From: Stomatobaculum longum
GTDB taxonomy: Bacteria; Bacillota; Clostridia; Lachnospirales; Lachnospiraceae
DNA: 64,000 bases
NCBI GenBank assembly: GCA_000242235.1
Contig: JH590863.1
Coordinates: 124,001 to 188,000, forward strand
Reading direction: 5' to 3'
This document shows positions 46,337 through 53,734 of the stretch, piece by piece. A model generated the notes under the pieces. That model did not search any database, had not been told where the DNA came from, and was given only the letters and a program-made list of their open reading frames with translations. Position 1 is the stretch's first letter. Each line of letters starts with the position of its first letter. Made by a program: the position numbers and the translations under genes.

Positions 46337-47413
46337 ATGAAATACACAGACGACATGAAAAAATTCTATGCGGGAAAGCGTGTGTTCCTGACCGGTCACA
46401 CCGGTTTTAAGGGAAGCTGGCTTTCGGTTATGCTCCGCCTGCTCGGCGCGGAAGTCTACGGCTATGCGCTGCAGCCGAAGAGTGATCCGGATTTGTTCTC
46501 GCTCCTCGGTTTACAGGATAAGATGCATTCGACAATCGCGGACATCCGCGACTTTGCCCACCTCAAGGAGGCTGTTCGGGAGGCAAAGCCGGACTGTGTA
46601 CTGCATCTCGCGGCACAGCCCCTGGTCAGAGAGTCCTACCGCTATCCGCGTGAGACCTACGAGACCAATGTGATGGGCACCGTGAACCTCCTCGAGGCCG
46701 TGCGGGAACTCGGTGGTGTGGAGAGTTTCCTCAACGTGACGACCGATAAGGTCTATGAGAACCCGGAGCAGGCGAATCACGGCTTTACCGAGGATGAGAA
46801 GCTGGACGGCTACGATCCCTACTCGAATTCGAAGAGCTGCTCGGAGCTGGTGACCCACTCTTATCAGAAGTCCTTTTTCTCGGAGCCGGATGCAATGCGC
46901 ATTTCCACGGCGCGCGCGGGCAATGTAATCGGCGGCGGTGATTTCGCGAAGGATAGAATTATCCCGGACTGCGTGCGTGCGACCGTGCAGGGTAAGGCAG
47001 TCGAACTTCGGAATCCCTATTCGACACGCCCCTACCAGCATGTGCTGGAACCGCTCTACGCCTACCTGATGATTGTGATGCAGCAGGCGAAGGAAGCAAA
47101 GTATGCGGGCTATTACAATGTGGGTCCGGATGACTGCGACTGCGTGAGCACCGGAGAGCTCGCGGATCTCTTTGTGAAGCACTGGGGCGAGCCGGCATCT
47201 TGGAAGAACGTGGCCGAGGCCAATGCGCCGCACGAGGCGGGTTTCCTGAAGCTTGATTGCGCAAAGTTAAAGCAGAGCTTCGGCTGGGCACCTGTATGGC
47301 ATGTGGATCAGGCGGTCGGGGAGACCGTTCACTGGTATCAGGCCTGGGCTGAGGGCAAGGATTTGGCTGCGGTGACGGAAGAGCAAATTCGATTATTTCT
47401 CGCGGTAAAGTAA
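46337..47413 (+). CDS. rfbG: CDP-glucose 4,6-dehydratase
   Basis: Converts CDP-D-glucose to CDP-4-keto-6-deoxyglucose, the first step towards dideoxy- or deoxy-sugars. The 358-residue SDR has the hallmark FLTGHTGFKGSWLS (NAD-binding), HLAAQPLVRESYRYP, and a YSNSK catalytic region (YDPYSNSKSC). The ATG at 46337 with GAGGAGG upstream was chosen over 46307, which also has a ribosome-like site. No typical rfbF (CDP-glucose synthase) or rfbH is in the window; the 42698 nucleotidyltransferase does not obviously replace rfbF. Confidence 0.9.
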   Translation: MKYTDDMKKFYAGKRVFLTGHTGFKGSWLSVMLRLLGAEVYGYALQPKSDPDLFSLLGLQDKMHSTIADIRDFAHLKEAVREAKPDCVLHLAAQPLVRESYRYPRETYETNVMGTVNLLEAVRELGGVESFLNVTTDKVYENPEQANHGFTEDEKLDGYDPYSNSKSCSELVTHSYQKSFFSEPDAMRISTARAGNVIGGGDFAKDRIIPDCVRATVQGKAVELRNPYSTRPYQHVLEPLYAYLMIVMQQAKEAKYAGYYNVGPDDCDCVSTGELADLFVKHWGEPASWKNVAEANAPHEAGFLKLDCAKLKQSFGWAPVWHVDQAVGETVHWYQAWAEGKDLAAVTEEQIRLFLAVK

Positions 47414-47418
47414 GTTTG

Positions 47419-47447
47419 TAGAGGGATGGACGTTGGCCATCCCTCTA
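47419..47447 (+). terminator. Hairpin after the dehydratase gene (terminator-like, lacks a T tract)
   Basis: TAGAGGGATGG and CCATCCCTCTA pair perfectly around a 7-nt loop six nt after the dehydratase stop. No poly-T follows, so termination would be factor-dependent, or the hairpin protects the transcript end. Confidence 0.5.
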
Positions 47448-47526
47448 TGACATGATGGGATAGAATGTTGATTTATCAAGGGGATGAGATCATGTCGGGA
47501 CAAAAGAAGGAATTACTGAGCCTCGA

Positions 47527-47616
47527 ACTCATATAACGGATATCTGACTCCGTTTGAAAAGGGAGCGGAGTGTACCATTAAGCAGTGGTGTTACAAAAAA
47601 CGTTGACCACTACAAT
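47527..47616 (+). mobile_element. IS3-family transposon 3' end remnant (90 bp)
   Basis: The sequence matches 49242-49331 with only four or five differences and encodes the last residues of the IS3-type transposase (TPFEKGAECTIKQWCYKKR) and the terminal CTACA end. The rest of the element is absent upstream, so this is a solo end. It lies between the dehydratase gene and the ORF6N gene and is a direct repeat of the other copy. Confidence 0.88.
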
Positions 47617-47626
47617 GATGAGGTTG

Positions 47627-47653
47627 TTTGAGGTCACAATTTGTGACTTCAAA
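47627..47653 (+). promoter_or_regulatory. 27-bp palindromic operator upstream of the ORF6N gene
   Basis: TTTGAGGTCACAA, T, TTGTGACTTCAAA: 13-bp arms with one mismatch, centred 27 bp before the ATG. The left arm occurs again exactly in the coding region at 47898. Confidence 0.75.
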
Positions 47654-47666
47654 GATGGAGGTGTAA

Positions 47667-48590
47667 ATGGCAAAGAAGGAACAGGAGCAGACAACAGATA
47701 GGATTCCTGTTGTAGCGGAAACCAAAGATATTAAGAGTCTGATTTATGTTGTTCGAGGGCAGCAGGTTATGCTGGATAGTGATCTTGCTATGATCTATCA
47801 GGTTGAGACAAAGGTTTTCAATCAGGCAGTAAGCAGGAATATAGAGAGATTTCCGGAGAATTTTAGATTTCAGCTGACGAAAGAGGAATTCGATACTTTG
47901 AGGTCACAAATTGCAACCTCAAACGGAAGAGGCGGCAGGAGATATAGACCATACATGTTCACGGAACAGGGGATAGCCATGCTGTCGGGAGTCCTTCGGA
48001 GCGATGTGGCGGTTCAGGTGTCGATTCGAATAATGAACACATTTGTTGAGATGCGCCGCTTTATTGCCAACAATGCGCTTCTCTTTGAGAAGGTTAGTGA
48101 TATAGAACTGAAGCAGTTGGAATACCAGAAAAATACGGATGAGAAGTTTGACAAGGTATTCCGGTATATTGAGGATCACGCAGAATCGGAGCAGAAGATA
48201 TTCTTTGATGGTCAGATTTACGATGCGTTCAGCCTGATCACATCCATCATCCAGAAAGCGCAGAAAGAGATAATCCTGATTGACGGATATGTGGATGTCG
48301 ATACGTTGAACATGCTGGCGAAGAAGAGCGCCGGTGTGGATGTGAAGATTTATACATATGCGAATGCACAGCTTACGGAAAAGGATGAGGCTAAGTTCAA
48401 TGCGCAGTATCCGACATTGACAGTGAGGAAGACTCAGGTATTCCATGACAGGTTTATACTTTTGGACGGGGGGACGGCGTATCATATTGGCGCATCCATA
48501 AAGGATGCAGGGAAGAAATGTTTTGCTATTTCTCTCATAGATGATCCGGGTGTTGTGACGGATTTGTTGAACCGGTTGAAAACGGTATAA
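47667..48590 (+). CDS. ORF6N-domain protein with C-terminal PLD-like region
   Basis: A 307-residue cytoplasmic protein of phage/mobile-element flavour. The N-terminal ORF6N domain (about 20-110) contains SDLAMIYQVETKVFNQAV, NIERFPENFRFQLT and YMFTEQGIAMLSGVLRS. A coiled linker follows at 125-170. The C-terminal part (about 185-307) has KEIILIDGYVD and VFHDRFILLD, resembling the N-half of a phospholipase-D-like fold with HDR in place of HXK. ORF6N domains are DNA-binding, and the palindromes upstream and in the gene suggest autoregulation. The start follows GGAGGTGTAA. It is bracketed by IS3 fragments. Confidence 0.85.
   Translation: MAKKEQEQTTDRIPVVAETKDIKSLIYVVRGQQVMLDSDLAMIYQVETKVFNQAVSRNIERFPENFRFQLTKEEFDTLRSQIATSNGRGGRRYRPYMFTEQGIAMLSGVLRSDVAVQVSIRIMNTFVEMRRFIANNALLFEKVSDIELKQLEYQKNTDEKFDKVFRYIEDHAESEQKIFFDGQIYDAFSLITSIIQKAQKEIILIDGYVDVDTLNMLAKKSAGVDVKIYTYANAQLTEKDEAKFNAQYPTLTVRKTQVFHDRFILLDGGTAYHIGASIKDAGKKCFAISLIDDPGVVTDLLNRLKTV
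47898..47924 (+). promoter_or_regulatory. Second copy of the 27-bp palindrome inside the ORF6N gene
   Basis: TTTGAGGTCACAA, A, TTGCAACCTCAAA. The left arm is identical to that of the upstream palindrome and the right arm has two mismatches. It encodes the residues around TLRSQIATSN. The centres are 271 bp apart. Confidence 0.65.
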
Positions 48591-48673
48591 AATAAAAATC
48601 AGATGGATTTAGGAAATGATTCAAACACTCTATCATGATTCCCATGGGGTCATGGGGCACTGCAAGCAAAACA

Positions 48674-49321
48674 ACAGTCCACAAGTACATGAATCGTGAG
48701 CTACAACTACTATCGATTTGTCGCCGATAGAGACCCTAATACCTTCGGGGATGGGCTCATAAAGTTTTCCCGAATCTATGAAAGCGGAATTTTTCTCCTA
48801 AGCAGCCGAATCGTGTTTGATGTACCGACTTCACATATATGACACTGATAAATGGAACCATGCGCTATAATTGTTCCATTATTGATTTATACGACAGAGG
48901 TGTTGTTGCCGGTGAAAACAGCTCTTTTATTACGAGTGCCCCGGCCGTGCGTACGCTTGAAAAAGCGTTGCCAAGTGCAAAGGCTATCCCACAGAACCTG
49001 ATTTTGCACTCGAATCAAGGAAGTCAGTTTACTTCCGCAGAGTTTGTACAACATTGCCGGGAGCTCGGAATTTCTCAAAGCATGAGCCGTGCGGGCTGTC
49101 CGTATGACAATGCGCCGATGGAACGCGATCACAATACCTTAAAGACCGCGCTGATTTATGCGTATCGTTTTGAAACTGCAGCAGAACCGGATTATGCCGT
49201 TTCAGAGTTTTCTTACGATTGGTACAATCAGGTACGCCCACACTCGTATAACGGATATCTGACTCCGTTTGAAAAGAGAGCGGAGTGTACCATTAAGCAG
49301 TGGTGTTATAAAAAACGTTGA
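48674..49321 (+). pseudogene. Decayed IS3-family transposase (orfB)
   Basis: Reading one frame through stops gives TVHKYMNRELQLLSICRR, then HKVFPN, NFSPKQPNRV-stop-CTDFTYM, and an intact run from 48839 (RYNCSIIDLYDRGVVAG ... HSNQGSQFTS ... AGCPYDNAPMER ... TPFEKRAECTIKQW) to the stop at 49321. At least four in-frame stops interrupt the first third, one being TGG to TGA in the VWCTDFTY motif. The second catalytic aspartate is replaced (HSNQG for HSDQG). The intact downstream ORF of 160 residues lacks the first catalytic motif and cannot be active. The stretch 48591-48673 holds no gene that I recognise. Confidence 0.9.
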
Positions 49322-49331
49322 CCGCTACAAT
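49242..49331 (+). repeat. 90-bp direct repeat (3' end of the IS3 transposon), second copy
   Basis: Counterpart of 47527-47616 in the same orientation, ending at the CTACA terminus. It contains the last transposase codons. The two copies flank the ORF6N gene about 1.6 kb apart. Confidence 0.9.
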
Positions 49332-49333
49332 TG

Positions 49334-49444
49334 TACCCTGATTTTCTCTGTAGTTTGTTGACGACAAAGATATTGCAAAAGATTCCGCTTCTGAGAAATC
49401 TGGTACGCGAGAAGCTCCGTATTTTCGGCGTTGACAAGATTTGA
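49334..49444 (+). pseudogene. Possible 3' fragment of a disrupted gene next to the IS end
   Basis: Immediately after the IS terminus, one frame reads a plausible C-terminal peptide (TTKILQKIPLLRNLVREK, then a stop at 49442-49444) with no start. It may be the tail of a glycosyltransferase-locus gene cut by the insertion. The family is not recognisable from 36 residues, and chance cannot be excluded. Confidence 0.3.
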
Positions 49445-49548
49445 TGCGTACCGGAAAACAGAGTTTTGATTCGCATTGCCTGTCCCGTGCCCGGCAAAGC
49501 GAGATGACCTGAGGTTTTGCTGTTTGGTATTGAATTTGGGAGATAATT

Positions 49549-50016
49549 ATGGAAAACACACGTGAAGACATTTTTGATCGCATGATGGGCTTGCCGGGAC
49601 TGCAGATTTTAAAGCCCTGGTACAGCAAACACAAGGAAGTACTCCTGTATCTCTTTTTCGGAGGCCTGGCAGTCTTTCTGAATCTGGCGCTCTTTGTTCT
49701 TTTCACGAAGCGTTTCGGTTGGGGCGCGCTCTTTGCCAATGTTGTCGACTGGGTCATCTGCGTTTTATTCCAGTTCATCACGAATAAGACCTGGGTCTTT
49801 GATGCGGAGACCGATTCGGCCAAGGGCTTCTGGGCACAGCTGGCCGGTTTTTTCAGTGGGAGGCTTTTGACGCTCGGTGTGGAAGAACTGATGCTTTTTG
49901 TGTTCATCGACCGTCTGCACTGGAACAGCCTTTTGGTGAAGCTGATTGCGCAGATTGTGGTGATTGTCTCAAATTATGTGATTAGCAAGTTCTTTGTGTT
50001 TAAGAAGAAGGACTGA
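49549..50016 (+). CDS. GtrA-family membrane protein
   Basis: A 155-residue protein with four transmembrane helices (about 30-50, 58-80, 95-115, 120-145) in the GtrA arrangement; YLFFGGLAVFLNLALFVLFT and FQFITNKTWVFDAET are characteristic. GtrA-like proteins are thought to flip polyprenyl-phosphate-linked sugars. The ATG has GGGAGATAA upstream. It opens the segment after the IS remnants and lies before a GT-C-like protein. Confidence 0.9.
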   Translation: MENTREDIFDRMMGLPGLQILKPWYSKHKEVLLYLFFGGLAVFLNLALFVLFTKRFGWGALFANVVDWVICVLFQFITNKTWVFDAETDSAKGFWAQLAGFFSGRLLTLGVEELMLFVFIDRLHWNSLLVKLIAQIVVIVSNYVISKFFVFKKKD

Positions 50017-50102
50017 GCTTTGTCGCCGTATGGAAGCCATCTGTACGGCGGCTTTTTACAACAGGCAGCTTAGAAACTTTCGGTGAGCGGAAGCGGGGAA
50101 GT

Positions 50103-51884
50103 ATGAGAGAAAAAATGGGAAAGCGCGGCTATCTTGCGTATGGAATTGCTGTGCTCTTGAGTCTGTATCTGGCCGCCTTTTTTTCGCGGCTCTATGTTCC
50201 GGAAAGGCAGCTCTTTCTGGACACGGACAGCCTGAAAGATCAGAAGGTCATGGCCTTTGTCTATGACGAAGCGCCGGTCGAGTTGTTGCCTGCGGGAGAT
50301 GAGACCTATGCGGGCGTCATAAGAAGTGGGGAAAGCGAGTTGCAGGTCAGCGTGCGGCTGCGCGACAGTGTGCCGGAGCGTTGCACCGTCGCGGGCGAAG
50401 AGAAGGCATTCATCCCGGTGAGCCGCTACATCACTTCGGAAGACTATCTGGGAACCTATTGTGTGAAACTCGGAGCGCAGACAACGAAACGCCTTCAGGC
50501 TGGCGTGCTCTTGTTTGTCGGCTTGTTGGCGCTTTTTACATTCGCACTGCGGGAGAATCGAAGAGCGGGCAGAGACAAAGCTCTGTTCACTTATTCCGAC
50601 GCGGCGGTTCGGGCAATCGGGAGAAAGCCGATTCTGCTTTCTTTTGTGGTGACCGCCATCAGTCTTGTTATTTTCTATGGCTGCGACTTAAAGCCGCTTT
50701 CGGAGAGCATCATCCTCTGGCAGAAGGGCATCGATCTTTTTCAGCTCTTTGCCTGCATTAACCCCTATAAATCCGTGGAGCTCTACTCCTGGCAGTACGA
50801 GGGCATGATGCTCGCGGGTTACGGCCTGCCGTCCTACCTACTCTACCCGACACTCGGGGGCTTTCAGCCGGGCGCCTATCACTGGTTACAGTCGTTCCTC
50901 TACAAAATGCTCAATATGCTTCTCATGAACGGCACGGTGCTCTCGCTGATTAGCTTTCTCCTGGAGCGTGGATTCCTCAAAGAAGAGCGGGCGCGAGAAG
51001 TTTATTACTTCTCTGTTTTTAATCCGCTTTGCTTCTGGATTGCAATCATCTTCATTCAGTTTGACATGCTACCGGTCTACTGTACCTTGCTTGGCCTCTT
51101 ACTGCTCTCCGATGTGCGAAAGAACAAGTGGAGCGCCGCGCTCTTCCTCGGCTTCGGTGTGGCCTGCAAGGTGACCTACCTCATGTTGCTGCCGAGCATG
51201 GCCTTCCTCATGTTGACCCTATTCGTGCGGGATAAGAAAGCGAGAAAGGACTGGCTCCTCTTTGGTCTCGGCTTCGGTTGTTTGCTCTTTGTCTTCTTAT
51301 TGTTGCCGCGCATTTTGCCGACGGCACTGCACCTTGCCTACCGGGATTTGCCGCAGACCAGACGTCTTTGGCGGCTTGCCTTTCCCTTGGTCAGCACGGA
51401 GATCAGAACCTATGCGGCGATTGTGGGTCTGGTAATTGCCTTCCTCTGGAGTGTGCTGCACTGGGACACCAAGGCGGCTATGCCGATCCAGATTTTGAGG
51501 ACGGTACTCATGTTGGCGGTCATTATGTTTACTTTCTCATCGCTGACTCTATCCACGCCCTCCTTCTATCTGGTCTCGCTCCCGGCCTTTGTGCTCTTGG
51601 TGCGGCAGAGCCGGAACCGCTACGAGTGTGTGCTGAAATCAATGTTGTCTCTCCTCGTAGTCACACAGTTTCTGCTCCGCCCGGAGGGGGATATCACGGC
51701 GACCCTCTGGTTCTTCGGGAAAACGCCTGTTTTTACCCGCGTTTTGCAGGCGGTCGAGGCGAGCGGCAAGGCGCTCTGGTGGAAGTCGTTTCTCTACAGC
51801 GTTTCCTACGGGGCCATGCTGGTCTATTTAAAGTTATTCTGGGATTTGGTCTGCAAGACAGCGGAGAGCTGGCAGGGGGAATAA
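50103..51884 (+). CDS. GT-C-like integral membrane glycosyltransferase
   Basis: A 593-residue protein. It has one N-terminal transmembrane helix followed by an extracytoplasmic beta-rich region (about 35-125), then about 11 further helices. NPLCFWIAIIFIQFDMLPVY and a following KVTYLMLLPSM block resemble GT87/PMT-like mannosyl- or glucosyltransferases. The extracytoplasmic acidic region is not located at the first loop, as usual in GT-C, because the first loop is occupied by the beta-rich domain. The ATG at 50103 follows GGAAGCGGGGAAGT. With GtrA and the GT2 gene at 45527 it may form a side-branch addition system. Confidence 0.7.
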   Translation: MREKMGKRGYLAYGIAVLLSLYLAAFFSRLYVPERQLFLDTDSLKDQKVMAFVYDEAPVELLPAGDETYAGVIRSGESELQVSVRLRDSVPERCTVAGEEKAFIPVSRYITSEDYLGTYCVKLGAQTTKRLQAGVLLFVGLLALFTFALRENRRAGRDKALFTYSDAAVRAIGRKPILLSFVVTAISLVIFYGCDLKPLSESIILWQKGIDLFQLFACINPYKSVELYSWQYEGMMLAGYGLPSYLLYPTLGGFQPGAYHWLQSFLYKMLNMLLMNGTVLSLISFLLERGFLKEERAREVYYFSVFNPLCFWIAIIFIQFDMLPVYCTLLGLLLLSDVRKNKWSAALFLGFGVACKVTYLMLLPSMAFLMLTLFVRDKKARKDWLLFGLGFGCLLFVFLLLPRILPTALHLAYRDLPQTRRLWRLAFPLVSTEIRTYAAIVGLVIAFLWSVLHWDTKAAMPIQILRTVLMLAVIMFTFSSLTLSTPSFYLVSLPAFVLLVRQSRNRYECVLKSMLSLLVVTQFLLRPEGDITATLWFFGKTPVFTRVLQAVEASGKALWWKSFLYSVSYGAMLVYLKLFWDLVCKTAESWQGE

Positions 51885-51887
51885 GAC

Positions 51888-51929
51888 AAAAGGGAACAGA
51901 CAAGGCATAGCCTGTCTGTTCCCTTTTTT
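51888..51929 (+). terminator. Strong intrinsic terminator at the end of the polysaccharide locus
   Basis: A long stem (AAAAGGGAACAGACA with TGTCTGTTCCCTTTTTT, extended by AGGC-GCCT) around a short ATA loop, 4 nt after the 50103 gene's stop. Confidence 0.93.
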
Positions 51930-51943
51930 GTCGGAAGATATTT

Positions 51944-52033
51944 TCAATTTTCGTAGTGTCTGCGGCAGGAAAGAATAATCAGATTTTGCTCACTGTCGCC
52001 GATATAAACCAAGCGGTTTCCGATTCCTTTCTC
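51944..52033 (-). pseudogene. C-terminal remnant of a YoeB/Txe-type toxin
   Basis: On the minus strand, overlapping the antitoxin stop, 29 codons read GIGNRLVYIGDSEQNLIILS then CRRHYEN and stop. This matches the C-terminal end of YoeB/Txe RNases (the HRLVY...ACRYHY block). No toxin N-terminus exists: an ATG at the antitoxin stop leads to 18 codons in another frame. The toxin is therefore dead, and the antitoxin is an orphan. Confidence 0.8.
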
Positions 52034-52289
52034 ATCTCTCCATGTTCAGTAGTTCATCCATGGTTTTGACGACTCCTTTTCCCTCATTGAACTGCTGCAT
52101 GGAGTACTCAAGTTTGGCAAGGTACTCTGCATTGCGACGCAGTTTCTCAAGTTCGCGATACTCTGCCTCGCTGATCACAATTAGATTTTGATTGTGAGGG
52201 CGGGAAATTAGAATGGTTTCACCGGAGTTAATCAGATCGCCAATCTGTTTGAAGTTGTTTCTTACATCCAGGGTTTTTAGAGCAATCAT
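52032..52289 (-). CDS. Phd/YefM-family antitoxin
   Basis: An 85-residue antitoxin and DNA-binding repressor: ALKTLDVRNNFKQIGDLIN and TILISRPHNQNLIVISEAEY form the Phd/YefM fold, followed by a helical toxin-binding tail (LEYSMQQFNEGKGVVKTMDELL). The ATG has AAAGGAGAACCTC upstream. A perfect TGTACA-centred palindrome at 52310-52325 precedes it. Only a toxin fossil follows, so the antitoxin could neutralise a distant toxin or persist as a repressor. Confidence 0.9.
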   Translation of the reverse strand: MIALKTLDVRNNFKQIGDLINSGETILISRPHNQNLIVISEAEYRELEKLRRNAEYLAKLEYSMQQFNEGKGVVKTMDELLNMER

Positions 52290-52309
52290 GAGGTTCTCCT
52301 TTCGTACTG

Positions 52310-52325
52310 AAATATGTACATATTT
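52310..52325 (-). promoter_or_regulatory. Operator of the antitoxin gene (TGTACA palindrome)
   Basis: AAATATGTACATATTT is a perfect 16-bp palindrome 21 nt upstream of the antitoxin start. YefM-type antitoxins are known to bind TGTACA cores. A TAAAAT -10 candidate lies at its edge. Confidence 0.75.
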
Positions 52326-52414
52326 TAGTGCGTATTTCGGAAAAGGTCAATGTTTTCCGAGATTTTCCTGATGTTCTTTAATCATCTCTACCCTTGTTTG
52401 GGGCGGCACTTTTC

Positions 52415-53632
52415 TTATTCTTCTCTCATTTTCCCCGCCTTCTTTTCTTCCCGCAATTTGAGCAGCCGCTCAAACTGGATTTTCAGGAGCGTGCCGACCG
52501 GCACGGCGAGCAGCATGCCGAGGACACCGCCCACGGCACCGCCGACCAGGAGAGAGGCGATCACGAGCAGCGGGTGAATGTCTATGCTGGAGCTTAAGAG
52601 TCGCGGATTGATCACATTGCCGTCCAGAGTCTGAATCACAAAGAGAGCTATGAGCGCCGTGACTAGGCGCGTGTAGTCGCCGTAGAGCACGCAGACCAAG
52701 GCAGTGCTGCCGTAGGCGATAAAGGGCCCCACATAGGGAATCAGATTGCCGAGGCCTGTCAGAATGCCGATGATGAGCCCGTAGCGCACGCCGATGATGC
52801 TGAGTGACACACTGACCAGGACAGCCATGATGAGCGCATCGATCACCTGGCCGCGGATATAGCCCGCGAAGGCGCGGTCCGCGTCCGAGAAGAAGACGGA
52901 GAGCACCCGGTTGATGCGCTGCCCGAGCAGAACCTTGGAGACCCGCTTCCAGTAGCGGAGTATGTTCTCGCCGTCCAAGAGAAAGTAGACGCAGAAGATG
53001 AGCGAGAAGAGGAGGTTCGAGAAGAAGCTGCCCATGTTGTTGACGCTCGACAGCATGGAGCCGAGAAAGCGCTCCGCGAAGCTCATCAGGCTCGAGACCG
53101 CGCTCTTTAAGTAGGCCGTAAAGTCGTTTCCGGCGACCGGGAGCGTGGAGAGCTTATGCAGCACATCCTGATAGAAGTTTGAAATCGCGAGACTCAGTTC
53201 CTTGGTCATGCGCCAGAGATCGCTCAAATTGGCGAGCTGCACGCTGCTGCTGAGTGCCGAGATGAGGAGAGAGAGCAGCAGAGTGAGGGCAAGCAATACC
53301 AGCACAAAGGTGAGGAGGACGGCGAGTCCCCGGAGGGAGCGCGCTTTTCCTTGCTTCGCGGGGCGGCGCAGTGCGCGTGGCAGGAGGTCCCGGAATCCCT
53401 CGAGACGCTGCCCGAAAAAATTCACTGCGGGGCTCAGGAGATAGCAGAGTGCAAAGCCGGTGATCAGCGGGTGCAGGACAACCCGGAACCAGTAGAAAAA
53501 GCCGGTGACAGCGCTCCAGATTTCCGGAATATGGTCAATGGCGCGGCTGCCGCAGTAGAGTAGGAGCGCGGTGATCAGAACATAGAGCGAAATCAGAATA
53601 TAGCGAAAGTTGAATAGTTTTTTCCAGTCCAT
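52415..53632 (-). CDS. AI-2E family transporter (PerM/YtvI-like)
   Basis: A 405-residue membrane protein with eight predicted helices: two at the N-terminus (about 10-30 and 40-75), a long coiled/extracytoplasmic stretch (about 140-195) and the C-terminal bundle with GLGNLIPYVGPFIAYGSTAL and QTLDGNVINPRLLSS, diagnostic of the family. It starts with ATG at 53632 (GAGGAATTCCT). Members export diverse solutes; some work as Na+/H+ antiporters. It is transcribed away from rfbC. Confidence 0.93.
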   Translation of the reverse strand: MDWKKLFNFRYILISLYVLITALLLYCGSRAIDHIPEIWSAVTGFFYWFRVVLHPLITGFALCYLLSPAVNFFGQRLEGFRDLLPRALRRPAKQGKARSLRGLAVLLTFVLVLLALTLLLSLLISALSSSVQLANLSDLWRMTKELSLAISNFYQDVLHKLSTLPVAGNDFTAYLKSAVSSLMSFAERFLGSMLSSVNNMGSFFSNLLFSLIFCVYFLLDGENILRYWKRVSKVLLGQRINRVLSVFFSDADRAFAGYIRGQVIDALIMAVLVSVSLSIIGVRYGLIIGILTGLGNLIPYVGPFIAYGSTALVCVLYGDYTRLVTALIALFVIQTLDGNVINPRLLSSSIDIHPLLVIASLLVGGAVGGVLGMLLAVPVGTLLKIQFERLLKLREEKKAGKMREE

Positions 53633-53702
53633 AGGAATTCCTCAGAAAGTCTGTGTGCTTTTGCCCCATTATAAGGGCTGGATTTTTTTCTGACAATGGT
53701 CG

Positions 53703-53708
53703 TATAAT
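53703..53708 (+). promoter_or_regulatory. -10 element for the rfbC/MATE unit
   Basis: A perfect TATAAT 26 nt upstream of the rfbC start. The sequence upstream of it does not carry a good -35 box (GATTTT at the expected position). Confidence 0.45.
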
Positions 53709-53734
53709 AATCACAGAATACAAAGGGGGTACTT

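Noticed and set aside
47493-47535. Small ORF (ATGTCGGGACAAAAG...) after the dehydratase gene
   Set aside because: Only 14 codons with no recognisable similarity; it runs into the IS fragment.
48839-49321. Intact transposase gene
   Set aside because: The open frame is only the 3' part of orfB; upstream codons of the same protein carry stops, the first catalytic motif is interrupted and the second catalytic residue is changed.
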